Shown here one piece after another: positions 1-6,097 of a stretch of DNA of 9,613 bases. Source of the stretch: JAVEVH01 sp964430365 (GTDB taxonomy: Bacteria > Patescibacteriota > Dojkabacteria > SC72); contig CAYSEU010000027.1 of assembly GCA_964430365.1 (NCBI GenBank), positions 1 to 9,613 on the forward strand, written 5' to 3'. The notes beneath the pieces are model-generated. The model worked only from the letters and a program-made list of their open reading frames with translations, did no database searches and was not told the origin of the DNA. A program made the position numbers and the translations under genes. The stretch's first letter is position 1. Every line of letters starts with the position of its first letter.

Positions 1-957
1 ATGCAAGAGATTACAGAAGAAGAGTTAGGTCTTATCAGGAAATCTAGATTAGAGGATTTAGAAAACATTCGATTAATCTCAATATACTCTGTGTTACCTC
101 TTACCCTATTAAGTTTTCTAGGAGGATATTTAATAGCATATAGGATGCTTAAACCGTTAGAGTTGTTAGAAAGAGAAATGAATAGTAAAAATGCAGATAA
201 TTTAGATTCCCCTATTCAATTTAAAGATAATGGGGATGAAATATCTTCTCTTTTTAACCAGTTTAATAACTTGTCTTTAAGAGTGTCAAAATCTTTTAAA
301 GCACAAAAAGAGTTTGTAGAGAACGCTTCTCATGAGATTAAAACTCCTCTTGCCATTATTCAAGCAAATTTAGAAATGGCGTTAGATGAAAAAGATTTAT
401 CAAAAAAAGAGTTACATTCTTTACTTTCAGAATCTAAGAAATCTATTTCCTTTATGAATAAATTAACAGAGGATTTATTAATTTTCTCTTTGATTGATTC
501 AGAGATAGATATGAAAGATGTTAATTTAAATTTATTATTGAATGAATCAAAGAATTTAGTCGTCTCTCTTGTAAGTGGAACTGGTTTTAAGATTAATATG
601 TTTTGTCCAAATAATATTACATTAAAAGGAAATAAAAGTTTGTTAATCAGGGCTTTCCAAAATATTATTGAAAATAGTATTAAGTATTCAAACGGTACTA
701 AATTAGATATTAAGGTAAATATGGATAGTAAAAATATTTATGTTACTCTTTGAGATGTTGGTAAGGGTATTTCTAAACAGTATTGTAAAGAGATATTTAA
801 TAGGTTTTATAGAATAGAAAAGTCAAGATCTAGAAAATCTGGAGGTAGTGGATTAGGTTTAGCTATCACTAAAGAGATAATAGAAAGACACAATGGTACC
901 ATCATATGTGAGAGCGATAAAGGTAAGGGCTGTGAATTTAAAATATGTTTTTCATAA
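1..957 (+). CDS. Sensor histidine kinase, 5'-truncated by the window, interrupted by an in-frame TGA
   Basis: This is a membrane sensor kinase of a two-component system. Numbering codons from base 1, a membrane helix lies at about 26-48, a HAMP linker at about 49-98, and a HisKA dimerisation helix with the H-box NASHEIKTPL (phospho-acceptor His111). The HATPase_c domain starts near 205 and has the N-box NIIENSIKYS at 221-230. Codon 251 (751-753) is TGA. The same frame then continues with the G1 box DVGKGI, an F-box-like NRFYRI segment and the G2 box GGSGLGLAIT, and ends at TAA 955-957, a normal C-terminus for the family. The first sensor half and probably the true start lie upstream of the window, so the ATG at base 1 is likely internal. 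A product ending at 753 would lack the G boxes and should not bind ATP properly. The TGA could be a recent nonsense mutation, a base-call error or a reassigned codon; the sequence alone cannot decide. No response regulator is visible here. Confidence 0.85.
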
Positions 958-1143
958 ATAGGATTCTACTCTTCCCCTTTTATACTTTTCTGTCTCATTT
1001 TACATAGCTTACAAATCCATGTGTCTACCAATCTCGATGCGTTCCAAATAAAATCAATGTACTATTCTTAGAACTCTAATGAATAAGAAATATCTACTTA
1101 ATTATTCTTGTGTTATCAAAGAAGATTAACTATTTTTAATTAG

Positions 1144-1187
1144 AAAAAAAGAGCTAAAAGGTAATTCTTCTCTTAGACTCCCTTTTT
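1144..1187. terminator. Possible bidirectional terminator between convergent genes
   Basis: An A-run followed by GAG-CTAA (1151-1157) can pair with TTAG-A-CTC (1173-1180), which is followed by CCTTTTT. The hairpin therefore has an A tract on its left and a T tract on its right, as expected for a terminator serving the plus-strand kinase and the minus-strand gene ending at 1208. The stem is short and contains a bulge and mismatches, so support is only moderate. The rest of 958-1207 shows no gene that I can recognise. Confidence 0.35.
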
Positions 1188-1207
1188 AAGTACTAGGTTA
1201 TTAAGAT

Positions 1208-1597
1208 TTACTCTAACCCTACATCACTTATCTCAAGAGTAAAATCTTCTTCTAGATTCTCTAACTCTTCCATCTGTACTTCTAACTCTGATATAGAAGT
1301 ATCTATTTCTTGCGTAGAGACAGACTGAGCATCTAAGAAATCTTCTGGTAAATTACTTAAATCCTTATCTATATCTTCTGTATTGCTAAAAAGACTCTCA
1401 ATTGATGTAATTGCATCATCAATTGAAGAGAGGTCAGAATTTTTATTCTTCATATCCATCAATACAAGACCTATTACAACAGCAGTAATTAATACTGAGA
1501 CTGAGATAATAATAATCAAACTCTTTTTATTCTTAGGCGTTTCTGTTGGAACACTTTCTATAGGAGGTATAGACTCAGATATTTTTTTATCTTCCAT
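1208..1597 (-). CDS. Single-pass membrane protein with acidic extracytoplasmic helix, unknown function
   Basis: The 129-residue product is not recognised. It has a short cytoplasmic N-terminus rich in Pro, Ser and Glu, a positive cluster KNKK at 22-25, and one hydrophobic helix at about 26-47. By the positive-inside rule the remaining 80 or so residues should lie outside the membrane. This outer part is strongly acidic and carries heptad-like Leu/Ile spacing (SELEVQMEELENLEEDF near 103-119), suggesting a coiled coil. There are no cysteines and no catalytic motif. It follows the secreted-protein gene 2154-1621 by 23 bases on the same strand, so the two are probably co-transcribed and may act together at the cell surface; that is inference. 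The ATG has only A/T-rich sequence upstream and no Shine-Dalgarno. Stop TAA. Confidence 0.7.
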   Translation of the reverse strand: MEDKKISESIPPIESVPTETPKNKKSLIIIISVSVLITAVVIGLVLMDMKNKNSDLSSIDDAITSIESLFSNTEDIDKDLSNLPEDFLDAQSVSTQEIDTSISELEVQMEELENLEEDFTLEISDVGLE

Positions 1598-1620
1598 AGT
1601 AATCTATTTATAATAATTTA

Positions 1621-2154
1621 TTATTCAACAACCTGATTTTTTAAATCCAATAGATCCTGTTTTAAGGTTTCCTGAGCAAAAGTTCTTAATTGAAGCATTT
1701 CATTTTTACATGCCATAAGTTGGGTTCTTGCTGAATTAAATGCTTGACTTGCATCAGCCTCATTATTACCACATACTCCCTTTTTAGAATTTTCCATACC
1801 TGTTTTAAACTCGTTATAATATCTAGAAGAATTTTGTACCATATTACTATATTCAGCTAAATGCTCTTCTAATTGTGCTGTATCATATCCATCAGCTTTA
1901 AACTTAAGTGCTAAAGCCTCCATATTCTCAAATACATTTTCAAATGCAGTCATGTATTTTTCCTGACTCTTGTCGTATCTCTCTGTTACTAAATCCACCT
2001 TTCTAGTAACATCTACACACCTCTGACTATCAGTTCCTTGCTGTCCTGTTACAGTCTCAGATGAACCACTTTGTGCCGTTTCTGTTTGGGCAAATACTGT
2101 TAATGATGAAACAGCTAAGAATATGAGAGTAATAAGTAAAATACTCTTTTTCAT
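1621..2154 (-). CDS. Secreted helical protein with signal peptide, unknown function
   Basis: The 177-residue product has a classic signal peptide: MKK, a hydrophobic core at 4-20 and a plausible cleavage after VFA at 20-22, with no lipobox Cys. A Ser/Thr/Gly/Gln-rich linker at 24-43 follows. The mature domain, about 45-177, is almost wholly predicted helix with heptad-like hydrophobic spacing, and contains three cysteines (C46, C128, C149), so a disulfide is possible. Aromatic residues recur in the first helices (Y60, Y67, F71, F75). I know of no named family that fits. It probably heads a two-gene unit with the anchored protein at 1597-1208. A good -35/-10 pair lies 39 bases upstream of the ATG, but there is no Shine-Dalgarno. 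Stop TAA. Confidence 0.75.
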   Translation of the reverse strand: MKKSILLITLIFLAVSSLTVFAQTETAQSGSSETVTGQQGTDSQRCVDVTRKVDLVTERYDKSQEKYMTAFENVFENMEALALKFKADGYDTAQLEEHLAEYSNMVQNSSRYYNEFKTGMENSKKGVCGNNEADASQAFNSARTQLMACKNEMLQLRTFAQETLKQDLLDLKNQVVE

Positions 2155-2193
2155 ATTAATTTGTTATAAAAATTTAATGTGTACAACATTAAT

Positions 2194-2222
2194 AATATAA
2201 ACCCAATATGATTATATGTCCA
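2194..2222 (-). promoter_or_regulatory. Sigma70-type promoter for the secreted-protein operon
   Basis: On the minus strand TGGACA (2222-2217) and TATATT (2199-2194) are separated by exactly 17 bases. The -10 box ends 39 bases before the ATG at 2154, and the element sits in the gap after the 2586-2248 gene. This suggests the secreted-protein pair is transcribed independently of that gene. Confidence 0.5.
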
Positions 2223-2247
2223 GAACATAAATCATTACCGTTTGATA

Positions 2248-2586
2248 TTAGTGATTAAGGGTATTCTTATAAGCAACCGTTAAATACATAAAGTATTTAT
2301 TTATACTCTCTTGTGTAGAATTATACTCATTATCATATTTAAAGTAATCTACCCATATTTCTCTCATTCTAGTAAGTTCTTTGTATTGAGATGGTGTTAA
2401 TTTAGATTGTTTTGTTAAATCAAACAATTCTAAAGATCTTACAAAGGCCATCTCTGCATACTCTGTATTTTTCTCTTTCCAATTAATAGCCCTATATACT
2501 TCACTACCAATATTTGCCATCTGTTCAAGAAATGATTTCTTAACCCACTCTCCCTCTGCTTGTTTCTTATGCTGTATATTACTCAT
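2248..2586 (-). CDS. Small conserved cytosolic protein, unknown function
   Basis: The 112-residue product has no signal peptide or membrane helix. It looks all-helical, with a conserved-looking core: EQMANIGSEVYRAINW at about 21-36, then FVRSLELFDLT near 48-58, REIWVDYF at 75-82, and DNEYNSTQESINKYF near 85-99. I recall similar small proteins of unknown function, with the pattern EQxxNIGSEVxRA and DYFxxDNEYxS, in diverse bacteria including Candidate Phyla Radiation genomes; this is recall, not a search. It is divergent from the nuclease gene at 2767 and shares a 180-base intergenic region with it. A TATAAT at 2641-2636 on the minus strand could be its -10, but no good -35 is visible. There is no Shine-Dalgarno. 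Stop TAA. Confidence 0.7.
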   Translation of the reverse strand: MSNIQHKKQAEGEWVKKSFLEQMANIGSEVYRAINWKEKNTEYAEMAFVRSLELFDLTKQSKLTPSQYKELTRMREIWVDYFKYDNEYNSTQESINKYFMYLTVAYKNTLNH

Positions 2587-2700
2587 TAACTATCTTTGAG
2601 TTAACTATTTCTAAAATCTGTCTTTGAATATTCTCATTATATCAGTAATGTGTTTCTTTTTTATACTGTCTCTTTCTCCTCATTTTTGATATCATATAGT

Positions 2701-2729
2701 TTCAAATATGTCTTTCAGGTCAGTATATT
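2701..2729 (+). promoter_or_regulatory. Possible promoter for the orphan nuclease gene
   Basis: TTCAAA (2701-2706) and TATATT (2724-2729) are separated by 17 bases, and the ATG lies 37 bases beyond. The -35 matches consensus at four of six positions. In AT-rich DNA such matches arise by chance, so confidence is modest. Confidence 0.35.
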
Positions 2730-2766
2730 TCACCAAAGAATCAATTAAAATACTAAAGCAACTCAA

Positions 2767-3147
2767 ATGCCTAAAAAACAAGGTACAATTATCGCCAATG
2801 GTGTTATTTTGGAAAAGCATGAAAATGCCACTGTAGTATTTCTAACCAGCAAAGGATTTAATGTAGAGCTAATACCACCAGTTCTAGAAAGAAAAACTCC
2901 CGACATTAAGATTGGTCGACTATTTTGGGAGATAAAATGTCCAACAGCAAACAGTAAATACACTATTCCTCATGCTTTTAAGTCTGCTTTGAAACAGTCC
3001 CCTAATATTATCTTTAATCTTAGAAATAGGAAATTACATCAGGAGCAAGCACTTAACCGATTAAAGCATGAATTCGAGTTATCAAAAGGTGTTAAGCGAC
3101 TTAAAGTAATTCTTAAATCACAAAAAATTATTGACTTTACAAAGTAA
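2767..3147 (+). CDS. Orphan CdiA-CT-like PD-(D/E)xK nuclease domain protein
   Basis: The 126-residue product matches the pattern of the CdiA C-terminal tRNase-like domain (PD-(D/E)xK fold) used in contact-dependent inhibition toxins. The order is an N-terminal strand and helix (GTIIANGVILEKHE), GFNVELIPP near 30-38, then the probable catalytic core TPDIKIGRLFWEIK at 44-57, where D46, E55 and K57 are the expected metal-site residues. KQSPNIIFNLRNRK follows at about 76-89, and a final strand RLKVILKSQKIIDF at 111-124. The domain is nearly the entire protein: there is no signal peptide, repeat region or delivery module, and no immunity gene is recognisable next to it. Single-domain versions occur, as I recall, in Candidate Phyla Radiation genomes. 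The substrate (tRNA or other nucleic acid) and a role as toxin, defence or housekeeping enzyme are inference. It is followed by a strong terminator, so it is probably monocistronic. Stop TAA. Confidence 0.75.
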   Translation: MPKKQGTIIANGVILEKHENATVVFLTSKGFNVELIPPVLERKTPDIKIGRLFWEIKCPTANSKYTIPHAFKSALKQSPNIIFNLRNRKLHQEQALNRLKHEFELSKGVKRLKVILKSQKIIDFTK

Positions 3148-3167
3148 TTTGCTAAAATCATACTAAT

Positions 3168-3214
3168 GGTGGCGTACCCTTTGCTGGAATGCAGAGGGGC
3201 GCCACTTTTGTTTT
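3168..3214 (+). terminator. Rho-independent terminator after the nuclease gene
   Basis: GTGGCG (3169-3174) pairs with CGCCAC (3200-3205). Inside it CCCT pairs with AGGG and TGC with GCA, around the loop TGGAAT, with small internal bulges. The stem is directly followed by TTTTGTTTT. It is much more GC-rich than its surroundings and lies 20 bases after the stop at 3147. Confidence 0.8.
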
Positions 3215-3279
3215 CCTTATGTTTCAGACATGTATATTTAAATATGCTAATATTTATTAATAACTTTATCTAAACCATA

Positions 3280-4005
3280 ATGAAGAAATTTTTACTTACC
3301 TTACTTAGTATAATAATCATACTATTAGTACTAGTAGGAGGAGCATTAGCATACTTTGGTTTTATACCAGCACTCTCTAATACTTTTGTTAAGCGTGTAG
3401 ATTTAAGTATAGAGAATGATCCTCAACTTAGTATAGATTTAAGAGAAAAAACAGGAGTACAATTTAATATTCCTGAAGATGAATTACCAACGGATAAAGA
3501 GGTTGTATATGAAGGAACATTAAATATTGATGAGTCTCTAACATCCCAGCAAGTTACATCTATTCTTAATATTGTAAAAACTGAAATTGCTAGTATGCCA
3601 TTTTCTAATGTTCAAATTAGAATTAATGAGGATGGTACTTCTGAAGCTTCTTTTGATTTAGATATAGAAACAACTGTAAATGAAGCTAAGAAGTTAGGTT
3701 ACTCTGATGAAGATATAGAAAAGGGAAAAAGATATTTAGGTGTATTAGGAGATTCAGTTTACATATATACTAAACTTTCATTTGATATCTCTAATGATGA
3801 ATTAACAGTAAACCCATATGCATTTAGAATACAGAATTTTAATGTACCAACTAATATTACTAAATTAGTAGCAGATGTAGGAAGTAATGCAATTGAAGAT
3901 AGGTTATCTCAGGTTCCTAATCTATATATAGAATCACTTAAACAGGTGGGAGATAGGCTTAACTTTAAAGGTACTATACCTGAGAGTGTGAGTACTGTGG
4001 AGTAA
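3280..4005 (+). CDS. Exported or membrane-anchored protein, unknown function
   Basis: The 241-residue product starts MKKF and has one long hydrophobic helix at about 4-27, which is either a signal peptide or an N-terminal anchor. The remainder should lie outside the membrane. It is a mixed alpha/beta domain with alternating hydrophobic strands, including FSNVQIRINEDGT near 108-120, a helical DEDIEKGKRYLG stretch near 143-154, and a C-terminal LYIESLKQVGDRLNFKGTIP segment near 216-235. I recall unnamed bacterial proteins with a similar order (RINxDGT, DIEK, a strand-rich region, and a final LxFxGTxP), but no known function. There are no cysteines or evident catalytic residues. It begins after the terminator at 3168-3214, so it should have its own promoter, although I see no convincing -35/-10 pair. 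The start ATG has no Shine-Dalgarno. Stop TAA. Confidence 0.75.
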   Translation: MKKFLLTLLSIIIILLVLVGGALAYFGFIPALSNTFVKRVDLSIENDPQLSIDLREKTGVQFNIPEDELPTDKEVVYEGTLNIDESLTSQQVTSILNIVKTEIASMPFSNVQIRINEDGTSEASFDLDIETTVNEAKKLGYSDEDIEKGKRYLGVLGDSVYIYTKLSFDISNDELTVNPYAFRIQNFNVPTNITKLVADVGSNAIEDRLSQVPNLYIESLKQVGDRLNFKGTIPESVSTVE

Positions 4006-4013
4006 TTACCATA

Positions 4014-4377
4014 ATGAATTGGAACAGGGAGATATATGAAGAGACTACCAATATACAGCAAAATGCTGGAGTGGTAATAGATAAGAAAGATTTAGAAAGG
4101 GTTACAATATTAAACTTTAATTTCACTCATCAACCAGATTGGAATCAACAGGTTCATGTTTTCTTTGTAGAGAAATGGAATGGTAATATTAAATAAGAGT
4201 GAGGAAATGAAACCAGAATGGTTTGATATAGATGGGATACCATATAGTGATATGTGGTCTGATGATAAATATTGGTTACTTAGAGTAATAAATAGAGAGA
4301 GAATGACTGCAGACTCTTCGTTCAATGAAAAAGATGAAATGATTAGTAATGAGATTAGGGATTTTCAATTAAGTTAA
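4014..4377 (+). pseudogene. Remnant of an MTH1-like Nudix hydrolase (5' loss, insertion and frameshift)
   Basis: Two short frames together give the C-terminal two-thirds of an MTH1/MutT-type Nudix protein (oxidised purine nucleotide diphosphatase). Frame one, 4014-4196, has REIYEE of the Nudix helix, then AGVVIDKKDLER, and PDWNQQVHVFFVEKW. Frame two, from about 4198 to 4377, has SEEMKPEWFDIDGIPYSDMW and DDKYW, as in the C-terminal half of human MTH1. WNGN (ending 4187) and SEEM (starting 4198) are separated by 10 bases where the family normally has three residues, so one extra base lies in 4188-4197. The first 50 or so residues, including the GG..G part of the Nudix box, are absent, and seven residues (4044-4064) are inserted between the catalytic EE and the AGV. 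Even a repaired frame would therefore not be active. It starts just 8 bases after the preceding gene's stop. Confidence 0.85.
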
Positions 4378-4510
4378 TATCCATAATTTAGAATTTAAAG
4401 ACAGGAGAGGTAACACCATTAGTATGAATGATTACAGAGGGAAAGTAATACTAATATCAAAAAAGCAGACAGAAGACACCCGTTTAAACCTAAACAGTAA
4501 TATCTTTTAA
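4376..4510 (+). pseudogene. N-terminal remnant of a glutathione-peroxidase-like gene
   Basis: The frame from 4376 (AAT) reads NIHNLEFKDRRGNTIS, then MNDYRGKVILI. This matches the conserved N-terminus of bacterial glutathione peroxidases and thioredoxin-fold peroxidases (family pattern IYDFxxKDxxGNxxSLxxYKGKVLLI). After ILI the expected NxAxxCG active-site segment is missing; the frame runs through unrelated residues to TAA at 4508-4510. There is no start codon before the match, because an in-frame stop lies at 4370-4372. The 3' end overlaps the opposite-strand Nudix gene that stops at 4490. Only about 28 residues are recognisable, so this is a scrap and cannot make an enzyme. Confidence 0.6.
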
Positions 4511-5224
4511 ATATCTCTTACTAAACATAAAGTCAGATATACCCATACACTTAGGATCTAATATCTCATCCAATGTAAGAGCTTCATACTCTAACATCTC
4601 ATCATCCTTATTTACTAATCCAACCTTTGTTGAATCAAATGGTACTTTATAGATAAAGTCAAAACTACAGTAAGTATTAAAGATATTAATATGATTAAAA
4701 TGTAATAATGTATCCTCTACCTCTAAAGCTGTCTCTTCCCCTAATTCCTTTTTAGCAAATTTATAAATATCTCCCATACTATTTACCTCTAACTCATCTA
4801 CATTTAAATTCCCACTAACATGACTATACATCCCTATACGATTCTTTAAATCGTGTTTCTTTTTACCTACAAGAAATTTGTTATCAGTTGTTAAAATTAC
4901 AATACTTACACCACAGTGTATAGAGATATTTTCTTTACCATATTTATTTAATATATATTCAATACCCTTACCATTTTTAAATATACGATTACTATACATA
5001 ATCTCTCCTAAATATATCTTAGGAGTATTCATATCATACTCATCTAAGCCTTCAAAAGAGTAAAGCTTTCCATTCCATATCTTTTTACCCTTAGATGCGA
5101 AATCTAGAGATGCTTTATCCCAATATTCATTTCTTTCTTTAATATACTCTTTTGGAAATACTCTATCTCCTATATGTACTATCTCTATACTCTCCTGCTC
5201 TTTTTCTGTTAGCTTTATTATCAT
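4490..5224 (-). CDS. Nudix hydrolase with atypical, expanded Nudix box
   Basis: The 244-residue product has a non-Nudix N-terminal region (about 1-100) and a Nudix domain (about 101-235). The domain starts with SIHCGVSIVIL and KFLVGKKKHDLKNRIGMYSHVSGNL. The Nudix motif is recognisable but divergent: G138, E144, then K159-E160 and E163-E164 in AKKELGEETAL. The usual Arg is Lys, the usual last Gly is Ala166, and the segment between E144 and K159 is seven residues longer than the canonical spacing. The metal-binding EE pair is kept, so activity on a nucleoside-diphosphate-linked compound is plausible; the substrate cannot be told. Its ATG follows the TAA of the metallopeptidase gene with no gap, so it is the last gene of a three-gene unit. 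Its stop is TAG, and its 3' end overlaps a peroxidase remnant on the other strand. Confidence 0.8.
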   Translation of the reverse strand: MIIKLTEKEQESIEIVHIGDRVFPKEYIKERNEYWDKASLDFASKGKKIWNGKLYSFEGLDEYDMNTPKIYLGEIMYSNRIFKNGKGIEYILNKYGKENISIHCGVSIVILTTDNKFLVGKKKHDLKNRIGMYSHVSGNLNVDELEVNSMGDIYKFAKKELGEETALEVEDTLLHFNHINIFNTYCSFDFIYKVPFDSTKVGLVNKDDEMLEYEALTLDEILDPKCMGISDFMFSKRYLKDITV

Positions 5225-6097
5225 TTACTTAGCCTGAGCTTTCTTAATATATTCTAATAATTCATAAGGGGTATCCTCTGCTACTCTTGGTAATTTAAGA
5301 GAAAATTCCCCTCCATATACTTCAGCTATCTTTCTTGAGACAGTTATTAAACTGTCCGTTTCTCCTTTTCCAAACCCCCTTATTACTGTACTTAATGGCA
5401 AATCATTTCTCACAAGAGTATTTACTAATATTGAGATAGCTACCGTTACTGAACCATATGCTACTGGTAAATATCTATGTAAATGAGGATACTTCGCAAA
5501 ATATTCATCCTTTTTAGTAATTGTTTGAGCTAAAAACTCTACAAGCCCCTCTGTAAGAGCAAATGGTATTCTACTAGTATTAAGTCCTAGAATATGTAGT
5601 AGCTCATGATTAAAAGCTGATATTAAAGACATCTTACCTAAGATAATATTTTCCTCATTTGAAATTTCTTCTCTTTTTTTAGGAGGTACAAATCCAAATA
5701 CAAGCAATGGTTTTTCTGTACCTGTATACCCTTTAGATTCTTTCCTAGTAAAAGCTGTTGCTAATGTTTCTAAATCATATCCTCTCTGTTTATTAAATTT
5801 CTCATTATCCTCCTTATTTAAAACATATACCTCTATATTTGATTTACTAAAATCATACTCTATAACCCTATCTATATCTAAACTCGGGAATAAGTATTCC
5901 CTTAGTTCAGGATCCAAACTATTTCTAACAAAGAAGGTAGTATGAGCACAGGCTCTTTCAATATATGGTTTAAAACTCTCCTGTAATTTCTTACTATCTT
6001 CACTTTGTATGTTCTCTACTACCTCTTTTATTTCAGAGGGAGAAGGTACTGGCTCTCTTTTTATATCATCTTTATCTGTCATTTTTCCTATCCCCAT
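5225..6097 (-). CDS. Gluzincin-type zinc metallopeptidase (peptidase MA-like)
   Basis: The product, about 290 residues, carries the zinc motif HELLH in SAFNHELLHILGLN (5619-5605), followed about 20 residues later by LTEGLVEFLA. There the Glu of TEG is the expected third zinc ligand, the arrangement of gluzincins in the peptidase-MA group. The Glu in HELLH would be the catalytic base. No signal peptide or membrane helix is clear, so a cytoplasmic role is likely; the N-terminal 150 residues are not recognised. The target is unknown. Starts are ambiguous: TTG at 6103, ATG at 6097, or ATG at 6082 with AGGA and GGGG close upstream. All overlap the 3' end of the zinc-ribbon gene (stop at 6074-6072), implying translational coupling. 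The stop TAA abuts the ATG of the Nudix gene. I chose the 6097 ATG over the TTG; 6082 is about equally likely. Confidence 0.8.
   Translation of the reverse strand: MGIGKMTDKDDIKREPVPSPSEIKEVVENIQSEDSKKLQESFKPYIERACAHTTFFVRNSLDPELREYLFPSLDIDRVIEYDFSKSNIEVYVLNKEDNEKFNKQRGYDLETLATAFTRKESKGYTGTEKPLLVFGFVPPKKREEISNEENIILGKMSLISAFNHELLHILGLNTSRIPFALTEGLVEFLAQTITKKDEYFAKYPHLHRYLPVAYGSVTVAISILVNTLVRNDLPLSTVIRGFGKGETDSLITVSRKIAEVYGGEFSLKLPRVAEDTPYELLEYIKKAQAK

Noticed and set aside
751..753. Selenocysteine at the kinase TGA
   Set aside because: Histidine kinases have no redox residue at this position, and no obvious stem-loop follows the TGA in the coding sequence.
958..1207. CRISPR, tRNA or other RNA gene in the gap after the kinase
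   Set aside because: No regular repeats, cloverleaf or conserved RNA motif is visible; only a weak hairpin with A and T tracts is present.
1383..1613. Open frame on the plus strand opposite the anchored-protein gene
   Set aside because: It is a shadow of the minus-strand gene, and its hydrophobic residues mirror that gene's acidic and membrane codons. The same applies to the open frames at 2763-2963, 4110-4325, 4878-5063, 6009-6239 and 7126-7335.
4014..4196. A complete small gene of 60 residues
   Set aside because: Its sequence is the middle of an MTH1-like Nudix protein, continued in another frame, so it is part of a pseudogene and not a separate small protein.
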